Of a stretch of 64,000 nt of DNA, positions 45,407-54,642 are shown one piece after another. Numbering within the stretch: position 1 is the first letter of the stretch; each line of letters opens with the position of its first letter. The stretch lies in the NCBI GenBank assembly GCA_947000775.1, contig CAMQGK010000240.1, positions 186,001 through 250,000 on the forward strand, read 5' to 3'. The notes below the pieces were generated by a model. It was not told where the DNA came from. It was given only the letters and a program-made list of their open reading frames with translations, and made no database searches. This DNA comes from Pterois miles (taxonomy: Eukaryota > Chordata > Actinopteri > Perciformes > Scorpaenidae). The translations under genes and the position numbers were made by a program.

Positions 45407-47004
45407 ATGAAGCTGACTGTTTCAGCTTTGTTGTGTCTGTCCCTTCTTTTGGTTCATATTCATTTTTCGTTGGCCAAGAGAAGAGGAGGGTTTGGTGGGA
45501 AAATAAGTCTCTTTAAGAAGACTCCCAAAACAGACAGCAAGTCTAAGGGTGGAATCCCCAAACAGCCTAAACAACCTGAACAGTTCAACCAAGGAGGCCA
45601 GCAACCAGGCCGACCAGGAGTTACCCTAACCAAGGGGGGTATCCTAACCAAGGGGGTTACCCTAACCAAGGGGGTTACCCTAACCAAGGGGGTTACCCTA
45701 ACCAAGGGAGTTACCCTAACCAAGGGGGTTACCCTAACCAAGGGCGGTATCCTAACCAAGGAGGATACCCTAACCAACAGGGTTATCCTAACCAAGGGGG
45801 ATACCCTAACCAAGGAGGATACCCTAACCAACAGGGTTATCCTAACCAAGGAGGATACCCTAACCAAGGAGGATACCCTAACCAACAGGGTTATCCTAAC
45901 CAAGGAGGATACCCTAACCAAGGAGGATACCCTAACCAACGGGGATATCCTAACCAAGGAGGATACCCTAACCAAGGAGGATACCCTAACCAACGGGGAT
46001 ATCCTAACCAAGGAGGATACCCTAACCAATGGGGTTACCCCCAGCAGCCAGGATATCCAGCTGGAGGTTACCCAGCACAGGGCTACCCATATGGGGGAGC
46101 TTATGGAAGTTATGGAGGTGGATACTTCAACCATAACCCAAACAACAAAGTCCTGAGCCCTCACTATGGGGGCAGCTTTGGATATGGGGGCTATGGAGCA
46201 GGTGGTGGCTCTCCCTTTTCCCACTCAGTCCAGGCGATGGGCATGTATCCCTCCGATAGGTCCAGAGGGTTTGGACGCAGTGCCGTGATGGCGGCAGCTG
46301 GAGGAGCTATGGCGGGGATGGCCCTGGGCTACGGGCTGGGAAGGTTTCCCCGTCCTCACTTCCACTTCCACAACCCTCAGGAGGAGTATTACTACAACCA
46401 CTACATGCACAGGAGATATGGCACCCAGTCTACTGACACCAACGACTACAGCAGAGACTACAAGTACAGCAAACCCCCTGAAACATATGATCGCTACATG
46501 GACTCCTGCATGAAGAGAAATGACCTTCTGCCTGCAGAGAATCCAAAGCCAAACAACAAAACAGCTGCTACTACAACTAAAACTACAACTAACACATCTA
46601 CTGCCGCCCCGGACTCTGGCATCGGCAGCAACACAACAAAGAGCAACAGCACTGTAGCAGAAAACTCCCCAACGACTGCACCTTCAACTCAACGCCCTCT
46701 AAATGAGTCTGAAGCCAAGCCAGTACCTCCAGCTTCACCGGTTCTCAGAAAGACCACTACTGATGATGATGATGATGATGATGATGATACAGTCAGCATT
46801 GTGGAGATCGGCTACCCGGCACTGATTGAGCAGATGAAGGCCAGGAAATGCTTGGAGATGTACATGGACTACTCTCACAAGTACTTGAAGAGACTGGACA
46901 ATGGGGTGCGGCGACTCGAGATGGGGTTGCAAGGTCTATTAGCTGTGGTCACCAGTACTACACTGATGCTACTGAATAGCAACATGCTAATGCTGCTGTA
47001 CTGA
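45407..47004 (+). CDS. prnp-like: Prion protein (PrP) copy 1, hexarepeat-rich, with one frameshift
   Basis: Teleost PrP homologue. The exon starts after TCTCTGCAG (ending 45400), with ATG at 45407. A signal peptide covers about residues 1-23 (MKLTVSALLCLSLLLVHIHF), then comes a basic segment. At 45600-45640 the frame changes: upstream codons are in one frame, while the 23-unit hexapeptide array and everything to the stop at 47004 are open in another, so the net change is one base missing or two extra. Read as annotated, the first frame ends at 46156 after 249 residues. The second frame holds the hydrophobic AAAGGAMAGMALGYGLG, HYMHRRYG, DSCMKR, a Thr/Asn-rich insert, nine Asp, ARKCLEMYMDYSHKYLKR and a hydrophobic GPI-type C-terminus. 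The intact downstream frame suggests a very recent break or an assembly error. Confidence 0.85.
45620..46033 (+). repeat. 18-bp coding tandem repeat, 23 units (GYPNQG-type hexapeptides)
   Basis: Units such as TACCCTAACCAAGGGGGT encode YPNQGG-like hexapeptides in the PrP frame. Later units vary (GGATACCCTAACCAACAG). The array is absent from copies 2 and 3. Because 18 is a multiple of 3 and a second frame also lacks stops, two frames stay open through it. The CCCTAA within each unit resembles the vertebrate telomere hexamer by coincidence of codons. Confidence 0.95.
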
Positions 47005-47778
47005 GGCCTTCATAAGCAGTAAAAGTGATGGAGACAAACACAAATGAGGTGTATAACAAAGAATGGGTTAAAGAAGTTATCAGTCTCTATAAGCACCACA
47101 GATGTGGGTCATTAGGGTTCTGCTATACCCAGTAGTAGGTTTTATCATTTATTCACATGGTAAACACATGGCATTAGCACATAACTCAAAGCACCACTGT
47201 GCCTAAGTGCAGCCCCACAGAGCCTTGAGCAGTATGCTGTAGCTGTAGACTGGGTCTTGTTTTATTTATGCAAATCAACTGTCTTTGGGTTTCTGCAAGA
47301 ACGTGTTTGCAAATGCCCAACATGCCAAATCCAAAGCCAAACAATAAACATGCCAAACGAGCCGCGAGGCAAAGTGTGTTATTTGGCGACATCACCACGT
47401 TACAGAAGAAAAGGTGGGACTTCAATCAAGGTGTTTTCTTTGGCCTGGACTTTGGACTTTGTAACTTTGCAGACCTTTTATATGCACAAAAAAAAAAAAA
47501 ACAAAAAAACATAAAACCCACTACAAGAAAAGAAAAAGCACAAAAGCATAATAGGTCCTCCAATACTGGTGCTTAGACCAAAAGGTTTTTCCTTGTGAGC
47601 ATTTGTCATGAATCCTATTTTCACAATTTTAACTGTGTGCTAAACATGACCGAATTTTTATGTAACCATGATGCAGTGCATTGAAATATAGGAAATCAAG
47701 TCAGAACTCATTTTAAGGCTGATTATGACTTCTGTTGGTACTTTGGATAAAACACTCTCCAGATGTATGCACGTTCAA
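47005..47778 (+). other. PrP copy 1 3' UTR and spacer
   Basis: The first 160 bp (to about 47164) match the sequence after copy 2's stop. The rest is unique, with an AATAAA near 47345 that may be copy 1's polyadenylation signal. Confidence 0.55.
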
Positions 47779-48599
47779 TCACCTCAAAAAAAATTATCCG
47801 CTAAGTTACAGACGTCTCTTTCTCAATGTAAGTCTATGGGAAAAAGTCTTTCTGGGTCCAGTGACGTCATGTGATGGACACGGAAGTTGTTGGGCTTGCG
47901 GCAGCCATATTGAGGTCAGTTGAGGAAATACAAAGCACCGCCCACCAGCTGAACCGCAGCCAATAGGAACACTCTCTCTCTCTCACTGAAATGACCTGTG
48001 ATTGGCCAGTCTCCCATCACATGCTAGACTGTTTAAAGCCTGAAAACAGAGCCACTCTCTTCCCGTCACTGATATACGTAACACCAAATCCGTAATGCTC
48101 CCACACAGCAGAGCCAAACGACGCTGGTGGATCCTCTACCTGTACTTTATCATGTCCACTCGCCATTTCCTTAATGACAGCCGTACTTCATCAACGTCTC
48201 TCCCAACTGAGAAGTTTGAGAAGGAAGGAGGCTGGGTCAAACTTCATCGATGCGTCATATCTTTGGCCGAACCGTTCCCATCCCTACTGCCTTCTGAAGC
48301 TTTAATCTGAATTTTACACTATTTTACCCTATTCTGTTTTATTACATTTTAAAAAGTCACATGTTTTGTATCTCATTTTATGCCTTAATCTGCAGAGCAA
48401 CATGTTTTGGTTTCATATAAAGGTAATGGAGTTAATATTTATAGGATATATGGATTAAACGCTCAAGTAAAGTACTTCATATTTAATTAAGTGCAGTACT
48501 TGAGTAAATGTACTTAATGTCCACCTCTGGTTCCAGGTAGTACATCTTGCCTACACCTGTAGCTGCATACTATTCATTTACGTGTGGTGATTTTCCGAA

Positions 48600-48822
48600 T
48601 GAAGTCATCATCATCGGGATTGAGGATGCTGGGAAATGTGTCAGTGAGACCACGCCCTCCATCTTCTGTTCCTAAGCGACCCACATCCCTCGTGCCGCCG
48701 TACGTCACATGGGTTTATCCAGGCTCCAAATAAGAGACGCTTGAACCGGCTAACGTCAACATTTACCACGTCTGAGGCGAAATAACACGGGACAAAGACA
48801 TCCGAAAAAGTCATCTCTCAAG
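48600..48822 (+). promoter_or_regulatory. prnp-like: PrP copy 2 promoter-like region and noncoding exon 1
   Basis: A CpG-containing stretch (AGCGACCCACATCCCTCGTG, then TACGTCAC, a CRE-like half-site) leads into CATCTCTCAAG|GTAAGACT, a strong donor at 48823. The coding exon at 50283 starts with an acceptor seven bases before its ATG, so a noncoding exon is required. Fish and mammal PrP genes keep the whole CDS in one exon behind noncoding exon(s). The exon's 5' end is not determined. The sequence is duplicated at 54000-54237. Confidence 0.6.
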
Positions 48823-50282
48823 GTAAGACTGGTCCTCCTTTTAAAGTAATCGCACCTTCTCTATTTATGCTGGTTTAGGGGAATGAAATGCATGTTTTAA
48901 GAAAAGAAGAAGAAGAAGAAGAAGAAGATATTCCTTTATTAGTCCCGCTAGGGGAAATTCAATTTTTTCACTCTGTTAACTTATACACACACATGCACAA
49001 ACAGGTCCATATACATGCAACAATTGGAGAGGTGTCAGAGTGAGGGGGCTGCTCCTGACAAGCGCCCCGAGCAGTTGGGGGTTTGGTGCCTTGCTCAGGG
49101 GCACCTCGGCAGTGCCCAAGAGGTAAACTGGCACCTCTCCAGCTACCAGTTCACACTCAGTTCTTGGTCCATGTCGGGACTTGAACCGGTGACCCTCCGG
49201 TTCCCAAGCCAACTCCCTACAGACTGAGCTACTGCCGCCCCTCACCTCTGTGTAGGTAATAAAACCGTTAGCTCAACGCTATGTGTACAGTGTTTAGCTA
49301 GCTAAATTACCCTCGATATAGTGATATGTTTTAGTGAAATACAGGGCAGCAACAGCAGTAACAGCAGGTCACATTAAAGTGAACGCACTGTCAGCACAAG
49401 GTCAACAGCATGTATTGACTGTATATACAGTATGTTTTTAGTAAATAATCCGGAACATGCTGTTTTATTGTTGCATCAACAAGCATCACCATCGCCATCA
49501 TAAAACCTTGATGCCCTGTTATCGTGACCTGCCACCGCCACACCTATTTTCAACTTGCCCTCAGAGAGAGTGGAGCCTTGAATGGAGCCTTCTTCAGAGC
49601 GTTTAAAGTATACAGATTCAGGGACTTTTTTTCTTGAGCTGAAAGTTGTGCTCCCCGTCATCCGGACCTTTTAGAGGCCTGTAAAGCGCCAAAACTTCAT
49701 CAACTGCTTTCCGTTAATGTATCTCCAGCAGCAGACAGTGAAGAAGAGAGCGAGAGACAGAGAGACAGTCGGTGTGTTGTGTTAATTCTGCTGGTGGGAT
49801 TTCATGTAATCCACTACATTGATTTCATCTGTTCACCGCACACAAATACCATTAAAAAGATAAATAATAAATAAATAAACACACTAAACTAAGTTGGAGG
49901 AAACTAAAGAATTAAAGGAAAACCCTCAGTTAGCTGATGCAACAAGTTTGGGTAGCTAACTACAGCTAACTAGCTAACTAACTAGAAAGACAAACTGACA
50001 GACAGAGATTTACAATGACGTCCAATCTGCAGCTTTTACTAGTCATACGTTATATTCCCATTTTAGCAACAACCTTTTTTTTTTTTTTAAATTTGAGCAC
50101 TTACACAGCATTTGTCAAACAGTGTGGCTAATCAACTTACTCAGGAAATGACTCAAATAAATATAAGAAATATCAGAAATGGTAAAATATACTTGAGGGG
50201 GGCTTTAAGGGTAAAATGATACTTGGGTATTATTCCCTCATAATTTTCTCCCTTTCTTAAGTTGGCTTTCCTCTCCCCACAG
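48823..50282 (+). other. PrP copy 2 intron
   Basis: GTAAGA to CCACAG, 1,460 bp including the 345-bp SINE. The remainder matches the unit B intron except for the 3.1 kb absent here, whose position corresponds to about 49570. Confidence 0.65.
48899..49243 (-). mobile_element. tRNA-derived SINE in the PrP copy 2 intron
   Basis: Read on the minus strand it opens GGGGCGGCAGTAGCTCAGTC, with an A-box-like TAGCTCAGTCTGTAGGGAG and a B-box GGTTCAAGTCC. A body follows, then a tail AATTTCCCCTAGCGGGACTA ... AATAAAGGAA ending in a CTT repeat. This is the architecture of a tRNA-derived SINE with a LINE-like tail. The equivalent site in unit B (around 54311) is empty. The tRNA head is not a functional tRNA gene. 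Confidence 0.88.
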
Positions 50283-50289
50283 GACGAAG

Positions 50290-51501
50290 ATGAAGCATTC
50301 ACTATCTGTGGTGTGTCTGTCACTTCTGTTGTTTCACACTCATTTTTCACTGGCCAAGAAAGGAACCGGCGGCTTTGGGAAAAGCTTTGGCGGGAAGAAG
50401 TTCCCTACATCCAACCGAGGCAACACCAACACCAACAGTAATGCAGGCAACAAAAACAATAAGGCCACCAGCTCTCAGGGTGGATACCCCAAACAGCCTG
50501 GACAACCCAGTCAGGGAGGCAGACCCGGGTATCCAGGTAGTTACCCCCAGCAGCCAGGCGGAGGCTACCATAACCAGTATCCAGCGCGGGGCTCCCCATA
50601 CGGAGGAGGTTATGGAGGTGGATACATCAACCATAACCCAAACAACAAAGTCCTGAGCCCTCACTATGGGGGCAGCTTTGGATATGGGGGCTATGGAGCA
50701 GGTGGTGGCTCTCCCTTTTCCCACTCAGTCCAGGCGATGGGCATGTATCCCTCCGATAGATCCAGACGGTTTGGACGCAGTGCCGTGAAGGCAGCAGCTG
50801 GAGGAGCTATGGCGGGGATGGCCCTGGGCTACGGGCTGGGAAGGTTCCCCCGTCCTCCCTTCGAGTTCCACAACCACCAGGAGGAGGATTACTACAACCA
50901 CTACATGCACAGGAGATATGGCAACCAGTCTACTGACACCAACGACTACAGCAGAGACTACAGGTACAGCAAACCCCCTGAAACATATGATCGCTACATG
51001 GACTCCTGCATGAAGAGAAATGACCTTCTGCCTGCAGAGAATCCAAAGCCAAACAACAAAACAGCTGCTACTACAACTAAAACTACAACTAACACATCTA
51101 CTGCCGCCCCGGACTCTGGCATCGGCAGCAACACAACAAAGAGCAACAGCACTGTAGCAGAAAACTCCCCAACGACTGCACCTTCAACTCAACGCCCTCT
51201 AAATGAGTCTGAAGCCAAGCCAGTACCTCCAGCTTCACCGGTTCTCAGAAAGACCACTACGAGTGATGATGATGATGATGATGATACAGTCAGCATTGTG
51301 GAGATCGGCTACCCGGCACTGATTGAGCAGATGAAGGCCAGGAAATGCTTGGAGATGTACATGGACTACTCTCACAAGTACTTGAAGAGACTGGACAATG
51401 GTGTGCGGCGACTGGAGATGGGGTTGCAAGGTCTATTAGCTGTGGTCACCAGTACTACACTGATGCTACTGAATAGCAACATGCTAATGCTGCTGTACTG
51501 A
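50290..51501 (+). CDS. prnp-like: Prion protein (PrP) copy 2, intact, 403 residues
   Basis: Cell-surface PrP homologue of teleost long type. Single coding exon after CCCCACAG (ending 50282). Signal peptide residues 1-22; basic Asn-rich segment 23-60; Gly/Tyr/Pro-Gln low-repeat region about 64-140; hydrophobic core 168-184 (AAAGGAMAGMALGYGLG, compare mammalian AAAGAVVGGLGGYMLG); YYNHYMHRRYG at 201-211; Cys240 in YMDSCMKR; a Thr/Asn-rich insert of about 80 residues with several N-glycosylation sequons (N256, N268, N281, N286, N305); Asp run 326-332; Cys353 in ARKCLEMYMDYSHKYLKR; hydrophobic GPI-type tail about 378-403. Cys240-Cys353 would be the conserved disulfide. Function in fish is not settled (adhesion and neural roles are reported for the family). 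It lacks copy 1's hexapeptide array. Confidence 0.93.
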   Translation: MKHSLSVVCLSLLLFHTHFSLAKKGTGGFGKSFGGKKFPTSNRGNTNTNSNAGNKNNKATSSQGGYPKQPGQPSQGGRPGYPGSYPQQPGGGYHNQYPARGSPYGGGYGGGYINHNPNNKVLSPHYGGSFGYGGYGAGGGSPFSHSVQAMGMYPSDRSRRFGRSAVKAAAGGAMAGMALGYGLGRFPRPPFEFHNHQEEDYYNHYMHRRYGNQSTDTNDYSRDYRYSKPPETYDRYMDSCMKRNDLLPAENPKPNNKTAATTTKTTTNTSTAAPDSGIGSNTTKSNSTVAENSPTTAPSTQRPLNESEAKPVPPASPVLRKTTTSDDDDDDDTVSIVEIGYPALIEQMKARKCLEMYMDYSHKYLKRLDNGVRRLEMGLQGLLAVVTSTTLMLLNSNMLMLLY

Positions 51502-51529
51502 GGCCTTCAGAAGGAGTGAAAGTGATGGA

Positions 51530-53193
51530 GACAAACACAAATGAGGTGTATAACAAAGAATGTGTTAAAGAAGTTATCAGTCACTATAAGCACCACAGAT
51601 GTGGGTCATTAGGGTTCTGCTATACCCAGTAGTAGGTTTTATCATTTATTCACATGGTAAAGTAAGATATACTGTATGTATTTTGCCTCCCTCTTCCCTT
51701 CTATCTCTGCTCTTAAAGTGAAAAACCACTGATTTACTAATTATATCTGATGTCCTGATGGACATTAATTTAGTTTGATTTATCTGTGAAAATATCACCA
51801 TTCTCCTATGTTGGGGATGTGAGTAAAACAATATAAAATGCATTTTTATTATAAAACAGCCATTATAACCATAACATTTGTATACATTTATGGCTTCTTT
51901 GGTCTAATAGCTTAACTGAATTAAGAGGTTTTTCTACTGTTATGACAGATTTTTATTTTATATAAACTTGTGGTTATGGGGTCAAATTGGTTATTAGTTT
52001 TAATGTAAGACTTTCAATGACCAGCAGGTGGGGTCAGCTGTATTCAATAATGCATTAGTGCACTAAACTCTTAGTTCTGGCTCCAACCTGAAAGAGCTCA
52101 TCTTCTGCCATTAAAATGACTTTCACTCTGTGCTTTTACTGCAGAAACATAATGCTGCTAAGGAGCAACTGAGAGCTAAAAGGTATACTGTAATCTGCCT
52201 CATGTCGGTGGGGCTCCTTTCACAACATACATTAAAAATGAATGAAACTGGCACTTTGTGTAATGAGACTCATAACTTTTGTTTTGTGATGTTCCTCTTT
52301 TCTGAGGGTCAGTATGTAACATATCTAATATACCATATTACAAAATCTAGGTTGCAACATTTAAAAAATACAAAAGAAAATATTTGATCCTTGAAGAACT
52401 GAGTTCTTGGGACTATTTACATTAATATCTGGTATGATAACAGGTAAACGTGACCTAAAAACATCTTTCAAATCCATCAAAACATGAAATCAAACTGCAA
52501 AAAACAAAGTCGATTGAGGTTTTTAAGTCTCTAGACTACCCATCTTGTACTATCTTGTACTGGCATGTATGTTTTAGTCACTGTATACTAGATATTAGCA
52601 CCTTTTAGTGGTGGAAGAAAAGTAGTCACGCTATAATACTACCACAATACAAAAAAGAAAATTACAAGTAAATATCCTGAATAGAAGTACAGAGGTATTA
52701 TCAGCACTTGTTACCTCAAGTACACAATATACAGACTGTCCCCTTTCAGATATTGGCTAATTATCATACTTTAACATGTCGGTCTAAGTAGAAGTTTAAT
52801 GTGTTATCTGACTCTTACACTGTCTGCATCATATTTTGAAATAAAGGTCAAATGTTTTGTATGTCTTGATCTGCAAGGCAGCAAGTTTTGTTTTCATATA
52901 AAAGTAGTGGAGTTAGAAGTGTCCACATGGATTAAAGCAGTGGGTAGAAATAGAGTAAATATCATTTAAAAAGTTATCTTTATAAAACAGTCACTATATG
53001 TATTGTAATGACTATTTCTCTCCTCAAATGTTTTCAGAAACATCTCGTAGTTACTGTTTAGCTGTAAAATGAGACAGTTTGTGCTCCGGCAGCCCATGGA
53101 TGTATAAAGAGAGCTGGACACAACATTGAAGGCAGCGTCCCGTTCATTCCTATGAAAGTTGCTCAGTGCTGCATGAAGCCAAAGTTAGTTGGT
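51530..53193. other. Spacer between duplication units
   Basis: To about 51661 it continues the 3' UTR homology with copy 1. The rest is AT-rich. From about 52935 it is the outer half of a repeat family Q element, which runs into the start of unit B. Confidence 0.6.
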
Positions 53194-53999
53194 TCACCTC
53201 AAAAAAAAATTATCCGCTAAGTTACAGACGTCTCTTTCTCAATGTAAGTCTATGGGAAAAAGTCTTTCTGGGTCCAGTGACGTCATGTGATGGGACACGG
53301 AAGTTGTTGGGCTTGCGGCAGCCATATTGAGGTCAGTTGAGGAAATACAAAGCACCGCCCACCAGCTGAACCGCAGCCAATAGGAACACTCTCTCTCTCA
53401 CTGAAATGACCTGTGATTGGCCAGTCTCCCATCACATGCTAGACTGTTTAAAGCCTGAAAACAGAGCCACTCTCTTCCCGTCACTGATATACGTAACACC
53501 AAATCCGTAATGCTCCCACACAGCAGAGCCAAACGACGCTGGTGGATCCTCTACCTGTACTTTATCATGTCCACTCGCCATTTCCTTAATGACAGCCGTA
53601 CTTCATCAACGTCTCTGCCAACTGAGAAGTTTGAGAAGGAAGGAGGCTGGGTCGAACTTCATCGATGCGTCATATCTTTGGCCGAACCGTTCCCATCCCT
53701 ACTGCCTTCTGAAGCTTTAATTTGAATTTTACACTATTTTACCCTATTCTGTTTTATTACATTTTAAAAAGTCACATGTTTTGTATCTCATTTTATGTCT
53801 TAATCTGCAGAGCAACACGTTTTGGTTTCATATAAAGGTAATGGAGTTAGTATTTATAGGATATATGGATTAAACGCTCAAGTAAAGTACTTCATATTTA
53901 ATTAAGTGCAGTACTTGAGTAAATGTACTTAATGTCCACCTCTGGTTCCAGGTAGTACATCTTGCCTACACCTGTAGCTGCATACTATTCATTTACGTG

Positions 54000-54237
54000 T
54001 GGTGATTTTCCGAATGAAGTCATCATCATCGGGGTTGAGGATGCTGGGAAATGTGTCAGTGAGACCACGCCCTCCATCTTCTGTTCCTAAGCGACCCACA
54101 TCCCTCGTGCCGCCGTACGTCATATGGGTTTATCCAGGCTCCAAACTAGAGACGCGTGAACCGGCTAACGTCAACATTTACCACGTCTGAGGCTAAATAA
54201 CACGGGACAAAAACATCCGAAAAAGTCATCTCTCAAG
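54000..54237 (+). promoter_or_regulatory. prnp-like: PrP copy 3 promoter-like region and noncoding exon 1
   Basis: Near-identical to 48600-48822. The donor TCTCAAG|GTAAGACT ends the exon at 54237. The CRE-like site reads TACGTCAT instead of TACGTCAC. The intron to the coding exon would be 54238-58415. Confidence 0.55.
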
Positions 54238-54642
54238 GTAAGACTGGTCCTCCTTTTAAAGTAATCGCACCGTCTCTATTTATGCTGGTTTAGGGGAATG
54301 AAATGCATGTTTTTACCTCTCTGTAGGTAATAAAACCGTTAGCTCAACGCTATGTGTACAGTGTTTAGCTAGCTAAATTACCCTCGATATAGTGATATGT
54401 TTTAGTGAAATACAGGGCAGCAACAGCAGTAACAGCAGGTCACATTAAAGTGAATGCACTGTCAGCACAAGGTCAACAGCATCTATTGACTGTATATACA
54501 GTATGTTTTTAGTAAATAATCCGGAACATGCTGTTTCATTGTTGCATCAACAAGCATCACCATCGCCATCATAAAACCTTGATGCCCTGTTATCGTGACC
54601 TGCCACCGCCACACCTTTTTTCAACTTGCCCTCAGAGAGAGG

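Larger units (their letters stand above)
47779..51529 (+). repeat. Segmental duplication unit A (promoter, exon 1, intron, PrP copy 2)
   Basis: Homology to unit B (53194-59667) runs nearly unbroken from TCACCTCAAAAAAAATTATC to TGATGGA after the PrP stop, with only scattered substitutions by eye. Two large differences are a SINE present only here (48899-49243) and about 3.1 kb absent here but present in unit B at 54643-57718. Confidence 0.9.

Noticed and set aside
45620..46033. Interstitial telomeric repeat (CCCTAA in every unit)
   Set aside because: The period is 18 bp, not 6, the unit encodes YPNQGG in the PrP frame, and it lies between PrP coding segments.
45460..46224. Antisense 254-residue ORF across the PrP repeats
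   Set aside because: It is a by-product of an 18-bp repeat that leaves several frames stop-free. It has no start context or homology and equivalent shadows occur over copies 2 and 3.
48095..48310. 71-residue ORF duplicated at 53510-53725
   Set aside because: Nearly identical in both segmental duplication units, but it sits upstream of exon 1 in repeat-related DNA, and its duplication is explained by the segment itself. No family was recognised.
49170..49241. tRNA gene on the minus strand
   Set aside because: The A and B boxes belong to the head of a 345-bp SINE with a CTT tail. The cloverleaf was not convincing, and the element is absent from the paired duplicate.
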